Positions 23,461 through 32,941 of a stretch of 37,872 nt of DNA are shown here, in pieces. The first letter of the stretch is position 1, and each line of letters starts with the position of its first letter. Below the pieces are notes generated by a model. That model was not told where the DNA came from. It worked only from the letters and a program-made list of their open reading frames with translations, and searched no databases. Made by a program: the position numbers and the translations under genes. This stretch comes from Sphaerospermopsis aphanizomenoides BCCUSP55 (GTDB lineage Bacteria; Cyanobacteriota; Cyanobacteriia; Cyanobacteriales; Nostocaceae). Location: NCBI RefSeq assembly GCF_001586785.1, contig NZ_LUFH02000061.1, positions 1-37,872 on the forward strand, read 5' to 3'.

Positions 23461-23628
23461 TTATTTAAACGGTTGGGTATCTTTATTATGAATTTGACTA
23501 GCATTAATAATTTCCTATACTGTAATTTTTAATGCTGGGAACGTGGAAGAAATAATTTTATCGGTTTCTGTAAATGCTTATTCAGCAAACTCAGCAGTAA
23601 GTAATATTATGTCGAGTTTGGCTTTTTA
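23461..23628 (-). pseudogene. possible decayed coding remnant
   Basis: Read on the minus strand, one frame gives AKLDIILLTAEFAE, a stop, AFTETDKIISSTFPALKITV, a stop, then EIINASQIHNKDTQPFK and a final stop. The peptide looks protein-like in composition, and two single-base changes would restore a continuous frame. It is squeezed between a family B element and a family A element. The family is not recognised. Confidence 0.25.
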
Positions 23629-23640
23629 TTTCATATATAT

Positions 23641-23728
23641 AGAACTTATGATGTGGCTGAAAACCTTATTATTACGTAGGGGGAATTCATGAATTCCCCC
23701 TACTTTCGTTCTGTTTTGCGTAAGTCCT
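23641..23728. mobile_element. MITE-like element, family A, with perfect 28-bp internal palindrome
   Basis: Ends are AGAACTTATGAT (left) and TGCGTAAGTCCT (right), imperfect inverted repeats matching AGGACTTACGCA. The centre, 23676-23703, is a perfect 28-bp palindrome built around GAATTCATGAATTC. The body (TGTGGCTGAAA...CTTATTATTACGTAG and TACTTTCGTTCTGTTTTGCG) is shared with the inverted copy at 33907-33998. Confidence 0.75.
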
Positions 23729-23855
23729 GATATAGAATCTAATCATAACAAGTTTATACAGATTAAGCATGATTAAATTTAGTTCCACAATTCACTTGAT
23801 TTTTGATGGTGAATCGAATAACCTAGACGGTCAGGTATCTCCTTTTCATAAATTT

Positions 23856-24239
23856 ATGAACAAAAAGCTCATACTGAATTTGTTTGCCAGTTCTTCCATT
23901 TTTACATCCTTGATGTCTACCCTGACGATCATCAATCCTGCCCATGCTAGTGTTGATCTTACCCAGAAATTAATCCACACTGATGATGGTCGTACCTGTA
24001 TTACTAATCCTCATGGTCTCAAGGATTTTGTATGTATTCGAGATTCCGAAAGAGATGCAAAAGCCACTCCTGTACCCAAATCAATGGTAGTCTCATCAAA
24101 GCCATCGGATCACACAGTTACAGAACTTGATTTTACAGAAGAAGAAAGCGAAACTGCAATTAGGATATTTAAATGCGATTGTCCCTATTGCATCAATTCT
24201 TTACGACAGTTACGTGGTACTGGCCATTTGGTTTACTAA
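23856..24239 (+). CDS. secreted small Cys-containing protein, unknown function
   Basis: The 127-aa protein begins with a clear signal peptide (MNKKLILNLFASSSIFTSLM, then a hydrophobic run to NPAHA-S, about residue 31). The mature part has four or five Cys: one in RTCITNPHG, one in FVCIRDSE and a cluster CDCPYC near the C terminus. The CxxC-like cluster could be a disulfide or metal site; this is inference only. The frame opens earlier at 23769, but the ATG at 23856 starts exactly at the signal peptide. No family is recognised. The neighbouring spacer contains repeats. Confidence 0.65.
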   Translation: MNKKLILNLFASSSIFTSLMSTLTIINPAHASVDLTQKLIHTDDGRTCITNPHGLKDFVCIRDSERDAKATPVPKSMVVSSKPSDHTVTELDFTEEESETAIRIFKCDCPYCINSLRQLRGTGHLVY

Positions 24240-24303
24240 GAGGATGTTTTAAAATTCCTTATTGATGTATCAAAAACTTTTAAATCATCCTAAATTTCGC
24301 TTA

Positions 24304-24337
24304 ACAAGGGGGAATTTAATTCCAGTTCCCCCCTTGT
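24304..24337. other. G/C-rich hairpin in spacer
   Basis: ACAAGGGGGAA (24304-24314) pairs with TTCCCCCCTTGT (24326-24337) around an 11-base loop. It lies 65 bp after the secreted protein stop and may act as a terminator, though no U-run follows. It may equally be a dispersed repeat. The rest of 24240-24505 shows only a TATAGAAATCCTATTTGATT sequence near 24447 that resembles one end of the family B element. Confidence 0.4.
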
Positions 24338-24505
24338 GAAGAGGGGTTAGTAAGAAATGGCTATGCGACGGAAGCTATCAATAAAATGCCTAAATCCACA
24401 TTCAGCAACTTTTAAGACAACACCTGAATGGCTTTTTAAAGTTATAATATAGAAATCCTATTTGATTGTTGAAACAAACCTACCTTGTAAGATGAATTGC
24501 TGATC

Positions 24506-24895
24506 ATGAAATTATTAACTTTTGCCATTACTATATTGGGAATTAGTGCAAATTTATTAGTATTGGATCAGAGTATTGCCCAATCATCTAAAATTGAAGA
24601 ATTCACTGCTAGAGGGACAGAACCCTTTTGGAGTGTGACTGTTGGTAGAAAGGGAATTATTTACAATTCACCAGGAAATAAACCACAAACTTTTCCCTAT
24701 AAAGCACCATTACAAGCCGAGGGAAGGCCAAGTGATTTAGTTAGAGTTTACCGCTTTCGAGGTCGGGAAAACAATACATTAATCCTGAGAAAAGTGAGCA
24801 ATTGTAGTGATGGGATGTCAGATACAAAATACCCCTATTCGGCTATTTTGATGTTAGGAAATAGGGTTTTAGAAGGTTGTGCTGAAAAGAAATAA
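24506..24895 (+). CDS. exported COG3650-like protein
   Basis: The 129-aa protein has a signal peptide (MKLLTFAITILGISANLLVL to about residue 28, ending IAQS). The mature domain carries the GTEPFWSV motif and a C-terminal pattern CSDGMSDTKYPYSAILMLGN followed by GC. This pattern is typical of the small periplasmic or lipoprotein domain of the COG3650 group; the two Cys may form a disulfide. The signal lacks a lipobox Cys. Function is unknown. A TTG three codons upstream is in frame; the ATG at 24506 is preferred. Confidence 0.7.
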   Translation: MKLLTFAITILGISANLLVLDQSIAQSSKIEEFTARGTEPFWSVTVGRKGIIYNSPGNKPQTFPYKAPLQAEGRPSDLVRVYRFRGRENNTLILRKVSNCSDGMSDTKYPYSAILMLGNRVLEGCAEKK

Positions 24896-24907
24896 AACGT
24901 AAGAATT

Positions 24908-24956
24908 CAGGAGTCAGGAGTCAGGAGTCAGAATAAATATTCCCTATTCCCTATTC
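24908..24956. repeat. two short heptamer arrays
   Basis: Three CAGGAGT units (about 24908-24929) and two to three ATTCCCT units (about 24939-24956) fill the 65-bp convergent gap before the tamB-like stop codon. Confidence 0.75.
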
Positions 24957-24960
24957 CTGA

Positions 24961-27900
24961 TTAAAACCTTCTTTCAAACTCAATCACTGCACGACTATCA
25001 TCAGTTAAATTTGTAGAAGCACGGACACGAAACTCGTCGTTGATCCGGTAATTAATACCCCATTGAAAGGGGTCACTAGCTGTCAAGATTTTGATACTAG
25101 AAATAGAGAATCTGCTAGAAATATCAACTCCAGCTTCTAATGCTAATTCTAAAGTTGAACTGCTTTTACCTGCTTCTGGTCTGTCAGAAAGAATAGTAGG
25201 AAATATCCGCAGTTCACTTAAACCAAAAGCATCACCAATTTGGTTAAATGCAGATTGAAAATTATTGAAAACAGCCGAACCAGCAATATTAATTAAACCT
25301 AACGTACTGTCAGCACGGCCTTGGGTATCGACAAACCCACCACCTAGCAAAGTAACAATTTCTGTTTGTGAGCGTGTAGGACTGCTTTTCAATTCTAAAT
25401 TATCATTAAGTTTACTAGCTGGTCCTTTGACGGTGGCTTCGACGCGCACAGTTTCTAAGGCTGATAACCCTGTAGAAACTTGTCTGCTAAGTTCGCTCGT
25501 TTGGATACCATCTAATACCTTAGCAAAAAGTTTAATATCTAACTCAGGGTCACGAGGTTGAGAAGTTCTAAAGGTCGCAGTATGTTTATAATTACGAGCT
25601 AGGTTAAATTGTGTAGTAAATAAATTTACACCACCTTTTGTTAATTTGATAGTTCCTTCAGGAATGGGATCAGTTAAAGAACCAGTAACATTTAAACTGC
25701 CAGATGCGAGGAAATTAAAAACAGGTGGACGGGCAATTTGCACATTTTTTCCTAACTTGATTTCCAAGTTATTTAACTTTGTAATGCCATTGTTGACATC
25801 ATTAATTTTATTTTGTTTGTTGGCTGTGAGTAAGGATGAAGCAGAACTGCTACGAGATGCAGTAGAGTTACTCGTCGATTCTGTTAATAAAACTTGTCCA
25901 TTAAATAATTCTATCTGACCGCCAATAGCTGGTTGCAATACTGAACCAGTAATTTGTAAATTTCCACTAGCACCACCTTGATATAAGGACTTGAGATTTA
26001 ATACTAATTGATCGAGGTTAACTGCAAGTGGATTTTCTATGTTTATTTGACTATTGAAAATGGGGATTTCTCCTGCGGCTTCTACTTTACCATTGCTATA
26101 TTGACCTTGGAGATTTTCTACTAATACTTTGTCAAAATCAAATTCAGCCTTGCCAGAAACATTTGTCAGTTTACCAGGTAAGGCTTGGGCTTCAAAGGTA
26201 GCATTATTAAGAGAGGCGATGCCTTTAACTAATGGTTGTTGTCTTGTTCCCCTGACAGTTAAATCTATTTCTCCTTCTCCACTTTCAAAGGCTATTTGAT
26301 TAGTGAACAAGTTTAATAATGCTAAACCTTCATCTTTGACTTTGACATCTAGACTAATTTGGTTGTTATCTGGTTGTACAGATGCAAAAGGTAATTTATA
26401 GGGAATGTTGCCAGTAATATTCACAGGTTCAGGACCTGTGGCTAAAACCTGACTGCCAAAATTCAAGCGTCCATTTGTATAACTGAAACTGGCGGTAGCT
26501 GATTCTATTTTTTTCTGATTGAGTGTGCCTTCGGTAATGTCTAATTGTCCTCTGGCTTGAGGGTTGGCTATACTACCAGCGAGTGCCGCATCAACGTTAA
26601 GATTGCCACTAATTCCCACTGGTAGTTTAACGAAGTTATTTAATAGTTGGATGGGGAAGCGGTTGACTGTTAATTTTCCTGATTGTTCTTTACCACCAAT
26701 ATTACCAGTAAAAGCTACAAGTCTTTCTTTCCCTTCGATACGTAAAGGTTGTAAACGCAAAACACCTTTTTCAAAACTACCTTCAGCGATGACCTTTTCC
26801 GCACGATAAAAACGGCTTGGTTCTGTTTCTCTACCCCAGGTAAAATCTTGTCCTTGGAGGTTAAATTGTAATGCTAGTCCGGTAGCGGTATTGATGGCAA
26901 TTTCCCCGTTGAATATGCCTTTTAAGTCTGTTAAATTTGGTATAGGTTTGGAGTCTAGACGTTGCTGTTCTTGTACTGCTAAGAGTGCATCAATTTCTGA
27001 TAAACGCTGAATTTGATTGAATAATGATTGATCGGGTAAACCTTGGGAGTTGGTTGTTAAATCAGCAGATGTCCCGTAGGTTGGTGCTGCTAAACCTCGT
27101 TGTAGGTCTTGGAGTTCAAAGACTTGTGCAACAGTGAGTAAGTCTCGAACATTGCCTTGGTCAATGTTAATTTTGGCTTGTAGTTGTGGACCTTTAGTAG
27201 TTTGTTTAACAGTAGCATCAAAGAGGTAGCGGCTTTGCTTTCTGGTAAATTCGCTATTGGTGAGGGTGGCTGTATTATTGTTGTAGCTAAATTGAGTAAT
27301 AAAGCGATCGCCCCTAATTCTAGCCAGTTTCGGTTGAGCGATTGCAATATTTCCCTTCGTTGCCAATGTTTTTTGATTAATTTGTAAATCTCCGGTTAAC
27401 AAACCAGCTAATGCACCTTTACCCAAAAAAGTGTTATTAGGTAAAGTTAAATTTAAAACTTCTAGGGGGAAATTATTGACTTTAACTGCCCAATTATCGC
27501 CTGTTGCTTGACCTGTAGCTGAGGCTTGCTGCCATTGTACTAAAAAGGAATTGCCTTGATTATTAGCATTATTAGCATTAAAATTAGCTGCTATTCTGTC
27601 ACGTTTACCAGCAACATCCAAATTTAAACCCCGACCCTGAACAAAATTGATATTACCAGTTAATGATGGCTCAAAGGCAAATTCCTGAACTCGCAAATTT
27701 CTTAACCCTAACATTCCCACAACATTGGGTGCAGTTGGTTTCCCTGTGATTTGTCCTTGAAAATCAACTTTTCCTGCTACATCTACCGCATTAGGTAGCT
27801 TAAATGGTAATTGTTTTAAATCATAATTCTGTGCCTGTAAATTCAAATTTAACTGTGTAATTTCCGGTATGCCTGGTTGTTGTGCATTAGCGACAATATA

Positions 27901-30462
27901 ACCGCTGGCGTTTAAATTTGCAGTTCTGGCTTGGGGAATTGTCAGTTGTTGACCATTCCAAGAAAACACTGCATTCAGAGGTGAATTAATTGCCCCAAGA
28001 CCTCTACTAAACTGTACCTGACCAGCAGCACGTACATCAGCTAATTTGGCAGAACCTAAAAGACCTGCAACTTGTAACTGACCTGCAAATTGACCTTGCA
28101 ACTGTTGATTTAAACGATTTAACTGCACACCTGAACCATTAACTACAGCTTGGTAACGACCATTGGCAACTTGAATATTACTAGCTGTAACTGTTCCTCC
28201 TGCTAAATTTAAACGTCCTTGACCGGTGGCTTGAATAGTTTCTGGTTTAAACGAATCAACAATACCAGCAACATTGAAATCTCCAGCTACAATACCTTGT
28301 AATTGGGGTGGAACAGTTGCTAATTTTTGCAAAGGTACATTTTTAGCTTGCACTTGTGCCTTATAGCGACCGTTACTAACTTGAATATTTTTAGCTGTAA
28401 TTGTGCCATTATCAACTGTTAAACTTCCTTCACCAATAGCACCCATAGTCTTGGTGCTGAAATTTTCCGTATTACCAGCAACGGTGAATTTACCTGCAAT
28501 GGGATTATTTAAAATAGGGGGAGATTGTTTCAATATCTGCCCTAAACGTACATCATTGGCTATCAAGTCAGCAACAAAGTTTTTGTCTTCTAACTGAAGA
28601 CGAGAAATCGCAATTCTGCCGCCACCAATGTTAAAACCTGCGCCTTCTGAACGAATACTAGTAACTTTAAATGGCCCTGAAGTTCCCGATAGCAGTAAAC
28701 GACCGTTAAATGCTGCTGCTCTTAAATCAATATTTTCTAATTGTTGCTCTTTAATAAATGGTGTTAACTTCACACCAGAAGCTTCAGCCACAGCTTGCCA
28801 ACTTTGACTATTATACTTGCCATAACCCCGCACCACGTTACCAGCAATATTGACAGCGACATCACGGAAGTCAACAGTGCGGTCTGGGTTAATAATGGTT
28901 TCACCACTAGCAGCGTAAGTGGCTTGTGGAGCTTGCCATTTTACTAAAGTTTGAATATTACCAGCAGCACCATTGATATTGGCTGTAGCGGAGATATTAC
29001 CAATGGAAACAGTAGGTTGTTTAACATTATAAATTTGAGCGATCGCATCTCCAGGAACATTGTTTGCTGTTAAATTCACATTAATTTCTGGGGACTTACC
29101 AAGTTTAATAGTTCCCCCTCCTGTCACATCACCTCCGACAGTGGTTTGTCCTTGAATATCCTTGAGAGTAATTAAAGAATCCCGGCTGGAAAGTTCAAAT
29201 TTGCCACTAACCTTTTGAAAATCAACTTTATCAATTTGAGCAGTTTTGATATTAGCGACCGTACCAGCAAGTACAGGTTCTTCAATATTTCCTAATACCT
29301 GCAAATCAGCTTTGACTACCCCAGTCACAGGAAAAGGTGACTGTACTTTCAGAGTGTCTAAAGCCTGAGATACACTAACTGCATTGACCCGCCCTGCTAA
29401 TTTAAAGCCATTTTCTCTATCAATTAAACCTGTAACAGCTAAGGGAATTTTGCCATAGTTACTAACTACATTATCCAGTTCTATTTTCAAACCTTGAAAC
29501 TTAATATTGCCCTGACTGTTGCTAAATGGTTGAGTGACTTTGGGAATTTGCAATGTTACCTTTTGCAAACTCGCACTGCCATATAACAAAGTAGGTTGAT
29601 CTGGTATTAACTGAATTTGTAAATCGCCATTGACACGACCAGCTTGTAAATTCAGTGGCAATTTAATCAAACGAGTAATATCTGCGGCTAATAAATCTTG
29701 CGCTCTCAGCTTTAATTTACCTTCTAAAGTTGCTTGGGCGCGGACATCTCCTTGCAGAAAAATATTACCACCATTTTCAGGTTGTCCGGCCACATCAAAC
29801 CTAATCAAGCGGTTATTTTCTATCAGTCTTGCCGTTCCATATAATCCCGAAAATACTACAGGAACTTGGCGAAAAGAAGCAGGTGTAGGAGAAGAATTAT
29901 CACCTTTACTCCCTTGATCTTCTGCTTCGCCGATTCTCTGATTTCCTACTAATATCAACTTGGCATTGCGAAACCGGAGTTTATCTAAATCTGTTTTAAT
30001 TAATCCTGGTTTACCTGCTGGGGCTATCTTGGTAGTAATCCAGCGTTGTTCGTTATCCTGTTCAATATAAATATCTGGATTGATTAAAGTCACATCTAAT
30101 TTTAATTGGCGGGTAATAACCAACTGCCAAGGATCAAAACCCACATCTACTGCTTCTATAGTTACCTTGTCTGGGTCTGTGGATGTAGGGGGTATGGCAG
30201 AAGCGGCAAACCTGACTCCTGTCAGCGAAAATTCTTTGACTTTTCCCAGTTGGATGGGACGGTTGAGGGTATTAGTCAGGTTTCTTTGAGCCAATGGTGC
30301 TAACTCTGTTTGGATAAATTCCCGTAACCGCCAAACACCAGCAATAACTAAAAGTAGTAAAAATGCACCCAGAGCAATGCCACCCCGACTCAATATCATC
30401 AACCATAGACTTTTACGGCTCTTGGTTGGGGTATAGGAATCTTGATTAGAAGAGTTAGACAT
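24961..30462 (-). CDS. tamB: TamB-like (DUF490) envelope protein
   Basis: The 1833-aa protein has an N-terminal membrane anchor (about 17-45: WLMILSRGGIALGAFLLLLV and onward) followed by a very long series of beta-rich repeats with recurring patterns such as GxFxVAGxxxxFxPETIQATGQG and NIQVSNGRYKAQV. The C-terminal DUF490/TamB domain covers about the last 430 residues and ends in Phe (FERRF). TamB spans the periplasm and is thought to move phospholipid or help outer-membrane assembly with an Omp85 protein such as TamA; no such gene is next to it here. Length is in the range of cyanobacterial homologues. Repeats at about residues 660-800 are near-identical copies (FSTKTMGAIGEGSL / FKPETIQATGQGRL), consistent with internal duplication. 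It is divergent from the DUF3110 gene. Confidence 0.88.
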   Translation of the reverse strand: MSNSSNQDSYTPTKSRKSLWLMILSRGGIALGAFLLLLVIAGVWRLREFIQTELAPLAQRNLTNTLNRPIQLGKVKEFSLTGVRFAASAIPPTSTDPDKVTIEAVDVGFDPWQLVITRQLKLDVTLINPDIYIEQDNEQRWITTKIAPAGKPGLIKTDLDKLRFRNAKLILVGNQRIGEAEDQGSKGDNSSPTPASFRQVPVVFSGLYGTARLIENNRLIRFDVAGQPENGGNIFLQGDVRAQATLEGKLKLRAQDLLAADITRLIKLPLNLQAGRVNGDLQIQLIPDQPTLLYGSASLQKVTLQIPKVTQPFSNSQGNIKFQGLKIELDNVVSNYGKIPLAVTGLIDRENGFKLAGRVNAVSVSQALDTLKVQSPFPVTGVVKADLQVLGNIEEPVLAGTVANIKTAQIDKVDFQKVSGKFELSSRDSLITLKDIQGQTTVGGDVTGGGTIKLGKSPEINVNLTANNVPGDAIAQIYNVKQPTVSIGNISATANINGAAGNIQTLVKWQAPQATYAASGETIINPDRTVDFRDVAVNIAGNVVRGYGKYNSQSWQAVAEASGVKLTPFIKEQQLENIDLRAAAFNGRLLLSGTSGPFKVTSIRSEGAGFNIGGGRIAISRLQLEDKNFVADLIANDVRLGQILKQSPPILNNPIAGKFTVAGNTENFSTKTMGAIGEGSLTVDNGTITAKNIQVSNGRYKAQVQAKNVPLQKLATVPPQLQGIVAGDFNVAGIVDSFKPETIQATGQGRLNLAGGTVTASNIQVANGRYQAVVNGSGVQLNRLNQQLQGQFAGQLQVAGLLGSAKLADVRAAGQVQFSRGLGAINSPLNAVFSWNGQQLTIPQARTANLNASGYIVANAQQPGIPEITQLNLNLQAQNYDLKQLPFKLPNAVDVAGKVDFQGQITGKPTAPNVVGMLGLRNLRVQEFAFEPSLTGNINFVQGRGLNLDVAGKRDRIAANFNANNANNQGNSFLVQWQQASATGQATGDNWAVKVNNFPLEVLNLTLPNNTFLGKGALAGLLTGDLQINQKTLATKGNIAIAQPKLARIRGDRFITQFSYNNNTATLTNSEFTRKQSRYLFDATVKQTTKGPQLQAKINIDQGNVRDLLTVAQVFELQDLQRGLAAPTYGTSADLTTNSQGLPDQSLFNQIQRLSEIDALLAVQEQQRLDSKPIPNLTDLKGIFNGEIAINTATGLALQFNLQGQDFTWGRETEPSRFYRAEKVIAEGSFEKGVLRLQPLRIEGKERLVAFTGNIGGKEQSGKLTVNRFPIQLLNNFVKLPVGISGNLNVDAALAGSIANPQARGQLDITEGTLNQKKIESATASFSYTNGRLNFGSQVLATGPEPVNITGNIPYKLPFASVQPDNNQISLDVKVKDEGLALLNLFTNQIAFESGEGEIDLTVRGTRQQPLVKGIASLNNATFEAQALPGKLTNVSGKAEFDFDKVLVENLQGQYSNGKVEAAGEIPIFNSQINIENPLAVNLDQLVLNLKSLYQGGASGNLQITGSVLQPAIGGQIELFNGQVLLTESTSNSTASRSSSASSLLTANKQNKINDVNNGITKLNNLEIKLGKNVQIARPPVFNFLASGSLNVTGSLTDPIPEGTIKLTKGGVNLFTTQFNLARNYKHTATFRTSQPRDPELDIKLFAKVLDGIQTSELSRQVSTGLSALETVRVEATVKGPASKLNDNLELKSSPTRSQTEIVTLLGGGFVDTQGRADSTLGLINIAGSAVFNNFQSAFNQIGDAFGLSELRIFPTILSDRPEAGKSSSTLELALEAGVDISSRFSISSIKILTASDPFQWGINYRINDEFRVRASTNLTDDSRAVIEFERRF

Positions 30463-30640
30463 TGGTTTTTAGTTTCCAACTGTCGGATTGATTTGGCAAA
30501 CTGTTACAACTAATAGCACAATATTCAACAATGCCACTTCTAGGATACCGTTTTCAGTTGTGATTGGTTATTTTCCCCTGTTGCCTGAATCCTTACACTT
30601 GATTAAAGATAAATGATATGAATATTAACTCAAAGGTTGG

Positions 30641-31054
30641 ATGATGCGTGTTTTTGTATTAATTTTCAATGCTGGCACTGATAATGAAGGGATTCACTCG
30701 ATTCGGGTGGGCGATCGCAATAAAATTATGATGTTTGAGTCGGAAGATGATGCTACACGCTTTGCTGTGCTTTTAGAAGCTCAGGATTTCCCCACACCGA
30801 CAGTTGAGGGAATGGATGCTGAGGACATTAAGGAATTCTGTGCCAGTGCGGGGTTTGATTGGGAAATTGTGCCAGAAAACAGTGATTTAATTATTCCCCC
30901 AGAAGTGAATGTAGAAGAAACTGATTGGCAACCAGACTCTGACACAGAAGATCATGATCATTCCTTCCGTTCTGCTTCAGCCAGCGATACTGTACAGGAA
31001 ATTCCTGATTCTGAACTAGATAGTATCCGTCGCAAACTAGAAGGGTTGTTGTAG
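30641..31054 (+). CDS. DUF3110 domain protein
   Basis: The 137-aa protein is a DUF3110 type found in cyanobacteria and plastids: MRVFVLIFNAGTDNEGIHSI at the start, then MMFESEDDATRFAVLLEAQDFPTPTVE. The acidic second half (EENVEETDWQPDSDTEDHDH-like) is low complexity and ends in a helix, SELDSIRRKLEGLL. It is soluble. Function is unknown; homologues are phototroph-associated. Two adjacent ATGs (30641 and 30644) cannot be told apart. It is divergent from tamB with a 178-bp gap. Confidence 0.82.
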   Translation: MMRVFVLIFNAGTDNEGIHSIRVGDRNKIMMFESEDDATRFAVLLEAQDFPTPTVEGMDAEDIKEFCASAGFDWEIVPENSDLIIPPEVNVEETDWQPDSDTEDHDHSFRSASASDTVQEIPDSELDSIRRKLEGLL

Positions 31055-31156
31055 TTAATCATTAACTATTAGTCACCAGTCATCGGTCATTGGTCATCAG
31101 ATTTATTTATACAGTAAATCTTCAGTAGTTGTGATCAACTATGGAAACCATAACCG

Positions 31157-31363
31157 ATGAAAACAGGAGCATCCCAAATGTGTAAGTTGATTTTTTGGAA
31201 AGAAAGGCAATTGCTCCCAGCCTTGATATAAATCAACCGCAAAGAACGCATAGGCGCGGAGCGGCTTCCCGCAGGGTAGGACACAAAGTTAACAGGGTTG
31301 AAGAGAGTTTTTAGTATTGCTGCGTTTATTTTTGATTGCATTGGGATGCTCCCATGAAAACAG
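31157..31363. mobile_element. MITE-like element, family C, with flanking 10-bp direct repeat
   Basis: The direct repeat ATGAAAACAG occurs at 31157-31166 and 31354-31363. Between them, the inverted ends GAGCATCCCAAATG (31167-31180) and, on the other strand, GAGCATCCCAATGC (up to 31351) enclose about 187 bp without a gene. The interior carries a dispersed GC-rich repeat (TCCCGCAGGGTAG at 31267-31279). The direct repeat fits a target-site duplication, so this looks like a small non-autonomous insertion, probably mobilised by an IS that is not in this window. It lies 38 bp upstream of the monooxygenase ATG. Confidence 0.75.
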
Positions 31364-31401
31364 GTATTTTAGTTTAACATCACCCTCTATCCTTAACCTT
31401 T

Positions 31402-32904
31402 ATGGAAGTCAAACAAATTTGCGTAATTGGTGCTGGTATCAGTGGTTTAGTGACAGCTAAAACTTTTCTAGAAGAAGGTCATCATGTGACAGTTTTCGAG
31501 AAGAAAGCTGGTTTGGGTGGTGTTTGGGAAAAATCACGAACTTATCCAGAATTAACTAGTCAAAATACCAGTGATAACTACTGTTTTTCTGACTACCCCA
31601 TGCCTGTGTTTTATCCAGATTGGCCTTCAGCCGCACAAATTAGGAATTATTTGGGATCTTACGCCAAGGATTTTGGTGTTTTTGATAAAATACAATTTAA
31701 TACTGAAGTTATAAATCTTGTCAGAAAAGAGTTAGAAAAACAAACATGGTTAGTCACCATCAATAGAAAGGATGATGGATTACAAATCACAGAAGAAAGC
31801 TATGAGTTTGATTTTATCGTAGTTTGTAATGGTACTTTTAGTAATCCAAATATTCCTGATTTACCAGGTAAGGAAGAATTCATTTCGTCGGGAGGTTTGG
31901 TTTTACATTCTACAGAATTTAACGATATTTCGACTATTAAAGATAAACGGGTTGTGGTTGTAGGTGTTAGTAAATCTGCCTGTGATATTGCCACCGTAGC
32001 AGCTAAGAATGCCCAAGAATGTACTTTGTTATTTCGTAGAGCCAAGTGGAAAGTACCAAGATTTTTTCTAGGTTTAGTCAACTTGAAATATGTTTTATTA
32101 ACTCGTTTCTCAGAAGCTTGGTTTCCCTACCGGAAAATGGGAAAATTAGAAACATTATTACACAGTATAGGTAAACCTTTGGTTTGGATGTTCTGGCGGA
32201 ATGTGGAAATGGTATTACGCTTACAATTGGGTCTTGATAGTTGCGGCATGGTGCCAGAATATCACATAGATGATCTTGAATGTAGCGTGACTGTAGCAAC
32301 TCCAAATTTTTTTAAATATATACGTGCAGGAAAAATCAACCCTATCAAAACAAGTATATCCCGGTTTATTCCTGGTGGTGTAGAATTAGCAACTGGTGAA
32401 AAAATATTAGCTGATGTAGTTGTTTTGGGGACAGGATTTAATCAAGAAGTACCTTTTCTGTCAGAAGAATATCGGCAAATCTTGATCAATGCGGAAGGGA
32501 ATTTTCAGTTGTATCGCTATTTGATTCACCCAGAAATTCCCCAAATGGGTTTTGTTGGCTATAATAATGGTTTTTATACTCCTTTAACTTCAGAAGTTGG
32601 TGCTTGGTGGCTGGTAGATTATGTGAATGGTCACTTGTCATTACCATCAACAATGGAAATGTACCAAGATATAAACACTGAATTAGATTGGATGAAAAAT
32701 CGCTTTTTGGCTATTGCCTCTCGTGGAACTTGTATTGCTAGTTTTTCTTTGCGTTATGTTGAACAACTAATTAGAGATATGGATAAAAACCATCAGCTTG
32801 TAATTTGGTCTAAGTTTTCTCAGATTATGTCACCTGTGGATATATCTATCTACCACAAACTGAGAATGGAATTAAAATCCCTGAGATTGGAAAATAAAGA
32901 GTAG
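31402..32904 (+). CDS. flavin-containing monooxygenase (FMO/BVMO-like)
   Basis: The 500-aa protein has the FAD-binding fingerprint GAGISGLVTAKTFLEEGHH with FEKKAGLGGVW (residues about 9-42), a second nucleotide-binding region VVVVGVSKSACDIA (about 186-199) for NADPH, and an HSTEF motif (about 171-175) in the position of the FMO signature FxGxxxHxxxY/F. It should oxygenate a soft nucleophile or a ketone using NADPH and O2; the substrate is unknown. Length is usual. The C-terminal third is less conserved by eye. murQ follows after 37 bp on the same strand, so the two may be co-transcribed. A family C element lies just upstream and may affect expression. Confidence 0.85.
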   Translation: MEVKQICVIGAGISGLVTAKTFLEEGHHVTVFEKKAGLGGVWEKSRTYPELTSQNTSDNYCFSDYPMPVFYPDWPSAAQIRNYLGSYAKDFGVFDKIQFNTEVINLVRKELEKQTWLVTINRKDDGLQITEESYEFDFIVVCNGTFSNPNIPDLPGKEEFISSGGLVLHSTEFNDISTIKDKRVVVVGVSKSACDIATVAAKNAQECTLLFRRAKWKVPRFFLGLVNLKYVLLTRFSEAWFPYRKMGKLETLLHSIGKPLVWMFWRNVEMVLRLQLGLDSCGMVPEYHIDDLECSVTVATPNFFKYIRAGKINPIKTSISRFIPGGVELATGEKILADVVVLGTGFNQEVPFLSEEYRQILINAEGNFQLYRYLIHPEIPQMGFVGYNNGFYTPLTSEVGAWWLVDYVNGHLSLPSTMEMYQDINTELDWMKNRFLAIASRGTCIASFSLRYVEQLIRDMDKNHQLVIWSKFSQIMSPVDISIYHKLRMELKSLRLENKE

Positions 32905-32941
32905 TCAACAGTAAACAGTGATAACTGACAAATAACAAAAA

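Noticed and set aside
25265-30303. Several short plus-strand frames opposite the tamB-like gene
   Set aside because: They lie wholly inside a continuous 1833-codon gene with domain features, and none shows a ribosome-binding site or recognisable motif.
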